This document shows positions 52,622 through 62,233 of a stretch of DNA of 64,000 nucleotides, piece by piece. Every line of letters begins with the position of its first letter. Position 1 is the first letter of the stretch. The stretch is taken from contig CP041667.1 of assembly GCA_007361935.1 (NCBI GenBank), forward strand, positions 846,001-910,000. Reading direction: 5' to 3'. Position numbers and translations under genes: made by a program. The notes beneath the pieces are model-generated. The model made no database searches. It was not told where the DNA came from and worked only from the letters and a program-made list of their open reading frames with translations. Source of the DNA: Lachnospiraceae bacterium KGMB03038 (GTDB lineage Bacteria > Bacillota > Clostridia > Lachnospirales > Lachnospiraceae).

Positions 52622-53439
52622 GGAGAGCGGCCGAAAAGCTTGCGGTAAGCCCGGAAGAAGGTGGAGTAGTCCCGGTAACCGCATTGGAAGCAGGCCTGAG
52701 CGGGCGGCATGCCGGACAGGATCAATTCTTTGGCCAGCAGAAGCCGTTTTTGGGAGATATAACTTCCCATGGTGTATCCCGTTTCTTGCTTGAAAAGCCG
52801 CATCATATGATATTTGCTGATATAGAATGTCTCCGCGATCTGGCCGATGCTAAGATCTTCTGACAGATTGTCGTTGATATACTGAAGAATGGCGCTGACT
52901 TTAGAGCCATTCTTTTCTTTATCCAGGAATTCCAGCCGGTTTCTTCTGGCGGCCCGGTTTAAATGAACCAGGAATTCCAGAAATAAAAGCTGGCGGTAAA
53001 GGCCGCAGGCATACCCTTCGTCAGAAAAAGAACGCTCCAGCCGGGTAATAGCGTGAAAGAGAGAACTTTTCTCCAGAGAAGGAATACGCAGTACATTGGA
53101 ACCTTCCTGATAAGCCTTCTGGAAACAGAAGCTCAGATCGTAGTCGGCAGTTTTGTAAGCCTCGATAAAGGAAGGAGAGATATAGACGATGATCCGCTCG
53201 TAGGGAGCTTGATCGTCCACAGTGAGACGATGCAGATCATTATGTTTGACAAGGACAATGTCGTAGGGTTTCAGTTCGTAAGAACGGCCCTCCACCACAT
53301 AGGTTACCCGTCCTTTGACAAAGATGGTGATCTTGTCGAAATCATGATAGTGGTATTCGATTTCCCGTGTTTCCTGGTCTGTTAGATGGAACAGACGGAA
53401 TTGACCGTCCAGATATCCCTTTTTCTCATAACGTTCCAT
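52597..53439 (-). CDS. AraC-family transcriptional regulator
   Basis: This 280-residue regulator has an N-terminal cupin-type sensing domain (FRLFHLTDQETREIEYHYHDFDKITIFVKG and ELKPYDIVLVKHNDLH). A C-terminal pair of helix-turn-helix motifs follows (LSIGQIAETFYISKYHMMRLFK and ACFQCGYRDYSTFFRAYRKLFG). GGAGG precedes the ATG at 53439. It is divergent from the DapF-like gene; a 10-bp inverted repeat in the shared upstream region may be its operator. The ligand is unknown, though sugar or small-metabolite sensing is usual. Confidence 0.92.
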   Translation of the reverse strand: MERYEKKGYLDGQFRLFHLTDQETREIEYHYHDFDKITIFVKGRVTYVVEGRSYELKPYDIVLVKHNDLHRLTVDDQAPYERIIVYISPSFIEAYKTADYDLSFCFQKAYQEGSNVLRIPSLEKSSLFHAITRLERSFSDEGYACGLYRQLLFLEFLVHLNRAARRNRLEFLDKEKNGSKVSAILQYINDNLSEDLSIGQIAETFYISKYHMMRLFKQETGYTMGSYISQKRLLLAKELILSGMPPAQACFQCGYRDYSTFFRAYRKLFGRSPQDGRTLS

Positions 53440-53533
53440 ATTGCTGTCCTCCGGCTGTGTGGGGCTATACGAATTGAAAGTCTGTAAGTTGTCTTCTATT
53501 CTAATTGAAAAGAGCAGGATTTGCAATAAAAAG

Positions 53534-53575
53534 GGCATGATTTGCCTTGAAAGAGTAAATCATGCCTGCTATGAT
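53534..53575 (+). promoter_or_regulatory. DapF-like gene promoter with inverted-repeat operator
   Basis: TTGAAA (53547-53552) and TATGAT (53570-53575) are 17 bp apart. The perfect arms GGCATGATTT (53534-53543) and AAATCATGCC (53557-53566) flank the -35 box. Confidence 0.65.
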
Positions 53576-53632
53576 GAAACTAACATGGAGTGGAGAACCG
53601 AAAGAGATTCGGGAAAAGCATGGAGGTATATC

Positions 53633-54490
53633 ATGAAGGTTGTATTGGAGCGATATCATGGTCTGGGAAATGATTATGTAGTATTTGACCCCAACAGAAA
53701 TGAGCTGGAACTTAGAGAAGAAAATGTGCGGATGATCTGCGACCGGAACGAAGGCTTAGGCGCGGACGGGATCTTAGAAGGCCCGATCCTGAAAGAAGAG
53801 GGAATGTACGTAAAGGTGTGGAACCCTGACGGCAGCGAGTCGGAGACCAGCGGAAACGGCGTCCGCATTTTCGCGAAATATTTAAAAGATGCGGATTATG
53901 TGCAGAAAAAGCATTTTACACTTTATACAGAAAACGGACCTGTAGAAGTTACCTTCCTGAATGAGGAAGGGAGCCGCTTAAGAGTGTCCATGGGAAAACT
54001 TTCCTTCTGGAGCGACGATATCCCGGTGACTGGAGAGCGCAGGGAAGTGATCAATGAAGACATGGTATTTGGACGGACGCTGTACCCGGTAACCTGCGTC
54101 AGCATCGGCAATCCCCACTGTGTGATCCCTATGCGGGAGGTGTCTAAGCCGCTGGTGTGCAAGATTGGCGATTACGCGGAGATTGCCAGATATTTCCCGA
54201 ATCGGATCAATACACAGATCATGAAGGTGATCGACAAAGAGAATATCGCTATCGAGATCTATGAAAGAGGCGCCGGATACACTCTGGCCTCCGGAACAGG
54301 AGCCTGCGCGGCGGCAGGCGTAGCCTACAAGCTGGGAATGACCAATAATAAAGTGATCGTCCACATGCCGGGGGGAGATCTGCAGGTAGAAGTGGAAGAC
54401 GACTGGAACGTCTATATGACCGGAGATGTCTTCTATGTGGCCAAGATCACACTGAGTAATGAATTTGTAGAAAAATTAAGAAGCATATAG
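53633..54490 (+). CDS. Diaminopimelate epimerase homologue with both catalytic Cys replaced by Ser
   Basis: This 285-residue protein has the DapF double domain: HGLGNDYVVFDPN at the N terminus, then the two active-site loops. In DapF these loops read CGNG and ACGSGAC; here they read TSGNGVRIFAKYL near residue 76 and LASGTGACAAAG near 221, so both proton-transfer cysteines are serine. The substrate-binding YERGAGYT stretch remains. DapF interconverts LL- and meso-diaminopimelate for lysine and peptidoglycan. With Ser/Ser, this protein may be a different isomerase or a slow variant. GGAGG precedes the ATG at 53633. Confidence 0.83.
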   Translation: MKVVLERYHGLGNDYVVFDPNRNELELREENVRMICDRNEGLGADGILEGPILKEEGMYVKVWNPDGSESETSGNGVRIFAKYLKDADYVQKKHFTLYTENGPVEVTFLNEEGSRLRVSMGKLSFWSDDIPVTGERREVINEDMVFGRTLYPVTCVSIGNPHCVIPMREVSKPLVCKIGDYAEIARYFPNRINTQIMKVIDKENIAIEIYERGAGYTLASGTGACAAAGVAYKLGMTNNKVIVHMPGGDLQVEVEDDWNVYMTGDVFYVAKITLSNEFVEKLRSI

Positions 54491-54517
54491 TATACTAAGG
54501 CATAGGGAGGAACACCT

Positions 54518-57500
54518 ATGCCTTTAAAATTTATTTTTGGACCTTCCGGGTCCGGGAAATCCTATCAGTTGTATCATCAGATCATCCAAGATTCTATGCG
54601 TCATCCGGAACGCTCGTATATTGTTTTGGTACCGGAGCAGTTTACCATGCAGACGCAGAAGGATCTTGTCTTATTACACCCCCGGAAAGGGATCATGAAT
54701 ATTGACGTGCTGAGCTTTGGCCGTTTGGCTTACCGGGTATTTGAGGAAACAGGCGGCAATTTGCTTCCTGTGCTGGATGATGAAGGGAAGAATCTGATTC
54801 TGCGCAAGATCGCTGGAGACTATGAAAAAGAGCTGAAGGTCCTTCGGGGAAATATGAAGAAGCTCGGGTATATCAGCGAGGTCAAGTCGGCGCTGTCTGA
54901 ATTTACCCAGTATGACATTGGACAAGAGGAACTTTCCCAGGTTATGGAGGAAGCGGGAGAGGGCAGCAGGCTGTATTATAAGCTTAGAGATATTGGGATT
55001 CTGTACCGGGGATTTTACGATTATCTGGAGAAAAAATATATTACGAAAGAAGAACTTTTAGACGTGCTCAGCCGTCTGGTAAAACGTTCGAAGACCTTAA
55101 GAGACGCGACGATCGCTTTGGATGGATTTACCGGATTTACCCCGGTGCAGAACCGGCTGCTGGGAGAACTTCTGACTTACTGCCGGGAGGTTTTCGTGAC
55201 GGTCACTATGGATCAGAGGGAAGATCCCTGGCGGTATGACCATCCCTATCAATTGTTTTCTCTGAGCAAACAGATGGTCACGTCCCTGACCCGTATCGCC
55301 GGAGAGTTAAAGGTTCCTATAGAAGAACCAGAGTTTTTGTATGACGGAGTCCCGCAACGTTTCCGAAGCAGCCCGGCGCTGGCGTTTTTGGAACGGAATC
55401 TGTTCCGGGCTGAGGGAGATATTTATAAAGAAAAGACTGCCGCTATTGGGCTCCATCAGGCCAGGAATCCCAGAGAAGAGGCGTTTGCCGCGGCAGGGAA
55501 GATCCGCTCCCTTGTGAGGAGACAGGGACTGCGTTACCGGGAGATCGGTGTGATCACAAGCAGTATGGAAACTTATGGAGATTATCTGGAACAGGCCTTT
55601 GAAGCCTATGAGATCCCAGTATTCATGGACCATAAGCGCAGTATTCTTCTGAATCCTTTTATTGAATATATCCGGAGTCTGCTGAATATGGGGGTGCAGA
55701 ACTTCACATACGAAAGCGTCTTTCGGTTCCTGAGGACCAATCTGGCTGGATTTACCTACGAGGAGACCGACCGGCTGGAAAGCTACGTGATTGGTTTGGG
55801 GATCAAAGGTTATAAGCGGTGGCAGGAAAGATGGACGCGGCGTCTGAAGGGAATGAAGGAAGAAGAGCTGGAAGAGCTGAACCATTTTAGAGTGGCGTTT
55901 GTGGAAAAAGTGGACGGCCTGATGTATGTGCTGAGACAAAGGAGCAAGACAGTCCAGGATATCACCCAGGCAGTTTATGAGTTCATGGTTCAGGAAGAAT
56001 TGCAGCTCAAGCTGAAGAAACAGGAGGAAGCGTTCCAGAACAGGGGAGAACTGGCGCTGGCGAAAGAATACGCCCAGATCTACCGCATCTTGATCCAGCT
56101 GTTTGAAAAATTTGTGGAACTCCTGGGAGATGAAAGAGTGGGGCTGGAAGAATACTGCCAGCTTTTTGACGCGGGACTGGAAGAGGCGCGGGTAGGTGTG
56201 ATTCCGCCCAGCGTAGATCAGGTAGTGGCGGGAGATATGGAACGGACCCGGCTTAAAGACGTAAAAGCGCTGTTTTTTGTAGGGGCTAATGACGTACATC
56301 TGCCGGGGGCCCTGACTCGTACCGGGCTTCTGTCTGAGCGGGACAGGGAAGTATTTGGCAAAAGGCGGATTTCCCTTGCGCCGGGAGGAAAGGAACAGGC
56401 CTATATCCAGAAGTTTTATCTGTATACCAATCTGACCAAGCCTTCCGAATACTTGGAGGTCTATTACAGCAAAGTCTCCCCGGACGGAAAGAGTCTGCGT
56501 CCTTCCTATCTGATCCAGGAGCTTCGGAGACTCTACCCTGCGCTGGAAGTGGAAGATGAGGAGAAGAGGAAGATCCAGGATGGAGAATTGACCGCCCCTA
56601 TAGGGATGGACTGGCTGATCCGGGGATTGCAGGGGATAGGAGAGGGAATGGATCCGGCGTGGCAGGAATTATACACCTGGTACCAGAAGGAGCCATCCTG
56701 GAAACAGGAGACAGAGCGGCTTCTGGAAGCGGCCAGTTACCACTGCCCCAAAGACTCGCTGACCCGGAAGACGGCGGAAAAATTATACGGGAAAGAGTTC
56801 CAGGACAGCATTACCAGGATGGAGAAATTTTCTTCCTGCGCTTTTGCCCATTTCATGGATTACGGCCTGCGGCTTCAGGAGCGCCAGGAGTATGATTTCG
56901 AGGCTTTGGATCTGGGAAATATCTGTCACAGCGCTTTGGAGCTCTATTCTAAGAAAGTGGAAGGGGAAACGGGAGGATGGCTCGGTGTTTCCCGGGAAAA
57001 ACGAAGAGCATATATCGATGAGAGCGTGGAGGAAGCGGCCGCCGGCTATGGAAATTCTATTCTCTACAGTTCCGCCCGCAATGAATATGTGATCGTCCGC
57101 ATCAAGCGGATGCTGGAACGGACCGTGTGGGCTTTGACCCGCCAGCTTGAGGCCGGGGATTTCCGGCCATCCGCATACGAGCAGAGATTTTCGGGAGGAA
57201 AGATCGACCGGGTGGACCTGTGCAGGGAAGGAAATAAGATCTATGTCAAGGTTCTGGACTATAAGACAGGAATGAAAGCGTTTGACGCGGGGGCCTTGTA
57301 TTACGGCCTCCAGCTTCAGCTGATGGTGTATATGTCTGCGGCGGTCCGGCAGGAAGAAAAGCGGAATCCTGACTGTGAAGTGATCCCCGCGGGAGTATTT
57401 TACTACCGGATCTGGGATCCGCTGGTGGACAGGCAGAAAGACGGAGCCGTGGAAGAGGCGGTGCTGAAAGAACTGCGGCCTGATGGGATCGTGAATCTGA

Positions 57501-57865
57501 AAGAGGAAGCGCTGGAGCACCTGGACCGGACGAAGGCAGGGGAATCTCTGGCGGTTCCAGTGAAGTTTAAGAAAGATGGGAGTCTGTCCAAGACTTCCAG
57601 GGCAGTGTCAGATGAAGAATTTCGTGTGATGATGGATTTTGCCGGGGAAAAAGTAGAGGAAAACCACCAAAGAATCCTGGAAGGAGAGATACGGCCCAGG
57701 CCCTACCGGCAGGGAAATACAACAGGATGTGATTACTGCGGATACCGGCATATCTGCGGATTTGATGTAAGGATGCCGGGATTTGGCTACCGGGAACTTG
57801 GGAAACTGAGCCGTGAGGAAGCCATCCTGCGGATGCAAAAGGATCTGGAAAAAGGAGAAAGGTAG
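54518..57865 (+). CDS. addB: ATP-dependent helicase/nuclease subunit B
   Basis: This 1115-residue subunit of the AddAB complex resects double-strand breaks for RecA repair. It has an N-terminal Walker A-like FGPSGSGKSYQL, an inactive-helicase middle part (DVLSFGRLAYRVFEETGG, IIPPSVDQVV-type segments), and a C-terminal RecB-like nuclease with VLDYKTGMKAFD. The iron-sulfur ligands are FSSCAFAHFMDYGL and the C-terminal CDYCGYRHIC. AGGGAGG precedes the ATG. addA follows 3 bases on, so the two are co-expressed. Confidence 0.97.
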   Translation: MPLKFIFGPSGSGKSYQLYHQIIQDSMRHPERSYIVLVPEQFTMQTQKDLVLLHPRKGIMNIDVLSFGRLAYRVFEETGGNLLPVLDDEGKNLILRKIAGDYEKELKVLRGNMKKLGYISEVKSALSEFTQYDIGQEELSQVMEEAGEGSRLYYKLRDIGILYRGFYDYLEKKYITKEELLDVLSRLVKRSKTLRDATIALDGFTGFTPVQNRLLGELLTYCREVFVTVTMDQREDPWRYDHPYQLFSLSKQMVTSLTRIAGELKVPIEEPEFLYDGVPQRFRSSPALAFLERNLFRAEGDIYKEKTAAIGLHQARNPREEAFAAAGKIRSLVRRQGLRYREIGVITSSMETYGDYLEQAFEAYEIPVFMDHKRSILLNPFIEYIRSLLNMGVQNFTYESVFRFLRTNLAGFTYEETDRLESYVIGLGIKGYKRWQERWTRRLKGMKEEELEELNHFRVAFVEKVDGLMYVLRQRSKTVQDITQAVYEFMVQEELQLKLKKQEEAFQNRGELALAKEYAQIYRILIQLFEKFVELLGDERVGLEEYCQLFDAGLEEARVGVIPPSVDQVVAGDMERTRLKDVKALFFVGANDVHLPGALTRTGLLSERDREVFGKRRISLAPGGKEQAYIQKFYLYTNLTKPSEYLEVYYSKVSPDGKSLRPSYLIQELRRLYPALEVEDEEKRKIQDGELTAPIGMDWLIRGLQGIGEGMDPAWQELYTWYQKEPSWKQETERLLEAASYHCPKDSLTRKTAEKLYGKEFQDSITRMEKFSSCAFAHFMDYGLRLQERQEYDFEALDLGNICHSALELYSKKVEGETGGWLGVSREKRRAYIDESVEEAAAGYGNSILYSSARNEYVIVRIKRMLERTVWALTRQLEAGDFRPSAYEQRFSGGKIDRVDLCREGNKIYVKVLDYKTGMKAFDAGALYYGLQLQLMVYMSAAVRQEEKRNPDCEVIPAGVFYYRIWDPLVDRQKDGAVEEAVLKELRPDGIVNLKEEALEHLDRTKAGESLAVPVKFKKDGSLSKTSRAVSDEEFRVMMDFAGEKVEENHQRILEGEIRPRPYRQGNTTGCDYCGYRHICGFDVRMPGFGYRELGKLSREEAILRMQKDLEKGER

Positions 57866-57868
57866 ACC

Positions 57869-60800
57869 ATGGGAGTACAGTGGACCAAAGAACAACAGAA
57901 GGTGATCGACTTAAGAGACCGCAATATCCTGGTATCCGCGGCAGCGGGATCGGGAAAGACCGCGGTGCTGGTAGAGCGGATCATCTCCATGCTCACAGAT
58001 CCGGAACATCCGATGGATGTAGACCGGCTTTTGGTGGTGACGTTTACCGAAGCGACGGCGGCAGAGATGAAGGAGCGGATCCGGACGGCCATCGAGAAGA
58101 AACTTGCGGAGAATCCGCGGCAGGAACATCTGAAGCGGCAGGCTACGCTGATTCACAGCGCCCAGATCACTACGATCCACAGTTTCTGTCTTTCGGTAGT
58201 GCGGGATCATTTTCACGCCATTGACCTGGATCCTGGATTCCGGATCGGGGAAGAGGGAGAATTAAAGCTTTTGGAAAGGGAAGTGTTAGGGGAGATCCTG
58301 GAAGAGCAGTACGAGGAAGGAGAGAAGGGATTCCTTAACTTTGCCAGCGCATATGGGACTGGAAGAAGCGATAAAAAGCTGGAAGACCTGATTTTGAAGA
58401 TTTTCCAATTCTCCAGAAGCTATCCGGATTCGGAGAAATGGTTGGAAGATTGTGTCAGCGCCTATCAGGCGGAGAGCTTGGAGGAATTAGAGGAAAGCAG
58501 GTATATCCGCCTTCTGATAGAGCTGGTAAAGAAAAACTTACAGGACGCGGAAGCGTTTTTGGACCGGGGGATCAGGATCTGCCGGGAGCCGGACGGACCG
58601 GCGGTATACGAGGAAATGCTGCTGGACGATCGGGAAACGGTGCGGGGGCTCCTGAAGAAAGAGAGCTATCAGGCGCTGGGGAAAGGATTTGGAAACTTGT
58701 CCTGGATGCGGCTGAAAGCGTGCAGGGACCAGGAAGTCTCGGAGGAGAAGATCCTGCAGGTGAAAGGGATCCGGGAGGAAGTTAAAGACATGGTCAAGGA
58801 TCTGGCCTCCCAGTATTTCTATGAGGAAGCGGAAGTGATCCTGGCAGATCTGAAGCTGTGCCGCCCCTATATGGAGGAATTGGCCCGCCTTACGAAACTG
58901 TTTGCCGTAAGATTTGAGGAAAAGAAACGATCCCGGAACCTGATCGATTTCTCAGATATGGAGCAGTACGCCCTGCGGATCCTGACCAGGGAAGAACATG
59001 GCAGGCGGGTTCCATCGGATACCGCGGAAGAATACCAGCGGCAGTTTTATGAGATCATGATCGACGAATACCAGGACAGCAATCTGATCCAGGAGACGAT
59101 CCTGACCAGCATTTCTGGAGTTTCAAAGGGACGCTACAATATTTTCATGGTGGGGGATGTGAAGCAGAGCATCTACCGCTTCCGTCTTTCCCGGCCGGAA
59201 CTTTTCATGGAGAAGTTCGATACCTATGATCTGGAGTACGGGCCCCGGCAGAGGATCGACCTGCACAAAAACTTCCGAAGCCGCGGCCAGGTGCTGGATA
59301 GCGTCAATGCTCTGTTCCGAAAGCTTATGCGGCGGGAACTTGGGGGGATCGCCTATGATGACCGGGCGGCCCTTTACGTGGGAGCCTCGTACCCGGAGGG
59401 GGAAGGGTTTGATACGGAAGTCCTGCTGGTCGATACGGAACCGCCGGAGGGAGAGGGAGCCTCTGGCGGATCAGATGTTCCCGAGTCTGCGGGACCAAGC
59501 GCCCTGGAACTGGAAGCGCGGGCGATCGCGGGCAGGATTCGCGGTCTTTTGGCGGAACAGAAGGTGCTGGACCGGGAGAGCGGGAATCTGCGTCCCGTCA
59601 GATATGGGGACATTGTGGTTCTGACCAGGAGTATTCGGGGATCTGCGGAAGTATTTGCGGAAGTGTTGGCCAAAGAAGGGATTCCGGCCCATGTTGGGAC
59701 GCGGGAAGGATATTTTTCCGCGCAGGAAGTGGGACTTGTGCTGGATTATCTGCGAGTGCTGGATAACCGGCGTCAGGATATTCCGCTGGCAGCGGTATTG
59801 GCCTCGCCTATGGGAGAGCTGAACAGCGAAGAGTTGGCGCGTATCCGCGGCGCGTATCCGGAGGAGCCTTTCCATCAGGCGGTGGAGCGCTGCCGCAGAG
59901 AAGAGGAGATGGAAGAGATCTCCCGGAAACTGGAAAAGTGCCTTGGAACGATGGACCGATTGAGAAGCCTGGTTCCTTATACCCCTATGCATGAACTTCT
60001 GCAAAAGGTGTTAAAAGAGACTGGCTACGGAGCTTACGCGGCGGCCATGCCGGGAGGAATACAGAAGAAAGCTAATCTGGAAATGCTGGAAGAGAAGGCC
60101 AGGGCTTTTGAAGCGACCAGTTATAAAGGGCTGTTTCATTTTATCCGGTATATCGAACAGCTTGAGAAATATGATGTAGATTACGGAGAAGCCAGCATCG
60201 AGGACGAGAATTCTGACGCGGTAAGGATCATGACCATCCATAAGAGCAAAGGGTTGGAGTTCCCCATCGTCTTTGCGGCGGGGATGGGAAAGCGGTTCAA
60301 CATGCAGGACACCAGAAGCAGTGTGGTCCTTCACCCGGATCTGGGGATCGGCCTGGAAGCCATCGACCTGGACAGCAGAACGAAAAGTCCCAGCCTGATC
60401 AAGAAAGTGATCCAAAAGGAGGAAGTCATGGACAGTCTGGCGGAGGAGCTTCGGGTGCTGTATGTAGCGTTTACCAGGGCGAAGGAAAAACTGATCATTA
60501 CCGGAACCCTTGCCCAGGCAGCCCAAAAAGCGGAAGCGGCGAAGTCGATCATACTGGATAAAGAAGAAGCTCTGCCTTTTGGAAAGCTGAGCCGGGCATC
60601 TGTCTACTGGGACTGGCTGCTTCCCGCTCTTGTCAGCCTGCCGGAAGAAGCCGGGGTTAAGCTCCGCCTGCTGGGATTGGAAGAGATTACCAAAGAAGAG
60701 GTGCTGCGGGAGACAACGGATACGGTAAAACGGCAGATATTGGAACATTGGGATATAGACCGGGTCTATGACCGGGAGGTCAAAGAAAGGCTGGACCAGC

Positions 60801-61504
60801 AGTTTCGTTATCAATATCCGGATACAAAAGCAGGAGAGCGGAAGCTGAAGTTTACGGTATCAGAATTAAAGAAGCGGGCCCATCTGATAGAAGAGCAGGG
60901 ATCCGGGGAGGATGACCTGGGTCAGTTGGTTTATGAAGAACCGGAAGTGATTCCGCTGATCCCAAAGTTCCTGGAAGAAAAGGAAGAATTGACCGGCGCA
61001 TCCAGGGGAACCGCTTATCACCGGGTCATGGAACTGCTGGATTTTGGAAAAGATTACAGCCGGGAAGAATTAGAAGAGGAAATCCGGTGTTTCCATGAGG
61101 AAGGAAAGCTTTCAGAGGAAATGGCTTCCTGCATCCGGGCGGATGACATCGGCAAAGTAGTAGACAGCCCTTTGGGACAGCGGCTTAAGGAAGCCGCCGG
61201 GAAAGACCGTTTGTGGAAAGAACAGCCCTTTGTCCTGGGACTTCCCGCCCGTGAGCTCTATCCGGAAGAGCGGGAAGAGGAAGTGGTGCTGGTCCAAGGG
61301 ATCATAGACGTGTATTTTGAGGAAGAAGACGGGCTGGTAGTGCTGGATTATAAGACGGACCGGGTAAAGAACGTAGAAGAACTGGCAGAGAAATATCACG
61401 CTCAGCTTGAGTATTACGCAAAAGCTTTGGAACAGCTGACGGAAAAGAAGGTGAAGGAGAAGATCGTCTATTCCTTTACTCTGGGTGAGTATAAATATCT
61501 GTAG
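57869..61504 (+). CDS. addA: ATP-dependent helicase/nuclease subunit A
   Basis: This 1211-residue UvrD-type helicase-nuclease subunit has Walker A VSAAAGSGKTAVLVERI, Walker B MIDEYQDSN, motif III MVGDVKQSIYRF, motif V VRIMTIHKSKGLEFP and motif VI RVLYVAFTRAKEKL. The C-terminal nuclease has the GTAYHRVMELLDF start and catalytic LDYKTDRV. It pairs with AddB in recombinational repair. The gene ends 27 bases before the next two-component operon. Confidence 0.97.
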   Translation: MGVQWTKEQQKVIDLRDRNILVSAAAGSGKTAVLVERIISMLTDPEHPMDVDRLLVVTFTEATAAEMKERIRTAIEKKLAENPRQEHLKRQATLIHSAQITTIHSFCLSVVRDHFHAIDLDPGFRIGEEGELKLLEREVLGEILEEQYEEGEKGFLNFASAYGTGRSDKKLEDLILKIFQFSRSYPDSEKWLEDCVSAYQAESLEELEESRYIRLLIELVKKNLQDAEAFLDRGIRICREPDGPAVYEEMLLDDRETVRGLLKKESYQALGKGFGNLSWMRLKACRDQEVSEEKILQVKGIREEVKDMVKDLASQYFYEEAEVILADLKLCRPYMEELARLTKLFAVRFEEKKRSRNLIDFSDMEQYALRILTREEHGRRVPSDTAEEYQRQFYEIMIDEYQDSNLIQETILTSISGVSKGRYNIFMVGDVKQSIYRFRLSRPELFMEKFDTYDLEYGPRQRIDLHKNFRSRGQVLDSVNALFRKLMRRELGGIAYDDRAALYVGASYPEGEGFDTEVLLVDTEPPEGEGASGGSDVPESAGPSALELEARAIAGRIRGLLAEQKVLDRESGNLRPVRYGDIVVLTRSIRGSAEVFAEVLAKEGIPAHVGTREGYFSAQEVGLVLDYLRVLDNRRQDIPLAAVLASPMGELNSEELARIRGAYPEEPFHQAVERCRREEEMEEISRKLEKCLGTMDRLRSLVPYTPMHELLQKVLKETGYGAYAAAMPGGIQKKANLEMLEEKARAFEATSYKGLFHFIRYIEQLEKYDVDYGEASIEDENSDAVRIMTIHKSKGLEFPIVFAAGMGKRFNMQDTRSSVVLHPDLGIGLEAIDLDSRTKSPSLIKKVIQKEEVMDSLAEELRVLYVAFTRAKEKLIITGTLAQAAQKAEAAKSIILDKEEALPFGKLSRASVYWDWLLPALVSLPEEAGVKLRLLGLEEITKEEVLRETTDTVKRQILEHWDIDRVYDREVKERLDQQFRYQYPDTKAGERKLKFTVSELKKRAHLIEEQGSGEDDLGQLVYEEPEVIPLIPKFLEEKEELTGASRGTAYHRVMELLDFGKDYSREELEEEIRCFHEEGKLSEEMASCIRADDIGKVVDSPLGQRLKEAAGKDRLWKEQPFVLGLPARELYPEEREEEVVLVQGIIDVYFEEEDGLVVLDYKTDRVKNVEELAEKYHAQLEYYAKALEQLTEKKVKEKIVYSFTLGEYKYL

Positions 61505-61531
61505 AAATCGATACGTGGAGGATAAAAGCTG

Positions 61532-62233
61532 ATGGAAGAGAAAAAGAGTAAGATTTTGATCGCGGACGATGAGCGCGAGATTCGAGAGATCGTGGAACTG
61601 CTTCTGGAAGGGGAAGGCTATGAGGTGGTGGCGGCGAAAGATGGCCAGGAAGCGCTGGATCTTGCGGATTCTACTGTGGATCTGTATATTTTGGATGTAA
61701 ATATGCCGGTTTTGTCCGGGTTTGCGGCGGCGGCAAAGATCAGGAAAAGGTTCTACGCGCCGATTCTTTTCCTGACGGCTTACTCAGGAGAGTCCGATAA
61801 GGTTATGGGATTCTCGGTAGGCGGCGATGATTATTTGGTGAAGCCTTTTTCCAATACGGAGCTTTTAATACGAGTGAAGGCGCATCTGAGAAGGGCGCAG
61901 CAGTACCATCCATCCGGAGAGATTGAGGAAGAAGAGCCGACGAAGATCCCATACAAAGACCTGATCCTGGATTTAGACAGTCAGTCTGTATATAAGGGAG
62001 AAGAAGTGATCACTCTGACATATACAGAGTTTAAGATATTAGAATTATTTATTACATACCGCAGGAAGATTTTCTCTCTGGATAATATTTACGAGAGTGT
62101 CTGGGGAGAAGAGGCGGTAGGAGACAGCACTATCATGGTACATATTAAGAATATACGCAAAAAACTGGGAGACAGCTCAAGGAATCCTAAGTATATCAAA
62201 ACGGCCTGGGGGAAAGGATATTATGCGGACTGA
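61532..62233 (+). CDS. OmpR/VanR-type response regulator
   Basis: This 233-residue regulator has a receiver domain (KILIADDEREIREI, phospho-Asp in YILDVNMPVLSG, Thr in LFLTAYSGE, Lys in YLVKPFSN) and a winged helix ending MVHIKNIRKKLGDSSRNPKYIKTAWGKGYY. GGAGG precedes the ATG. It overlaps the kinase gene by 11 bases. Three tandem 11-bp repeats after the kinase stop (63274-63306) fit the binding geometry of this family, so the small membrane gene at 63361 is a likely target. Confidence 0.95.
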   Translation: MEEKKSKILIADDEREIREIVELLLEGEGYEVVAAKDGQEALDLADSTVDLYILDVNMPVLSGFAAAAKIRKRFYAPILFLTAYSGESDKVMGFSVGGDDYLVKPFSNTELLIRVKAHLRRAQQYHPSGEIEEEEPTKIPYKDLILDLDSQSVYKGEEVITLTYTEFKILELFITYRRKIFSLDNIYESVWGEEAVGDSTIMVHIKNIRKKLGDSSRNPKYIKTAWGKGYYAD

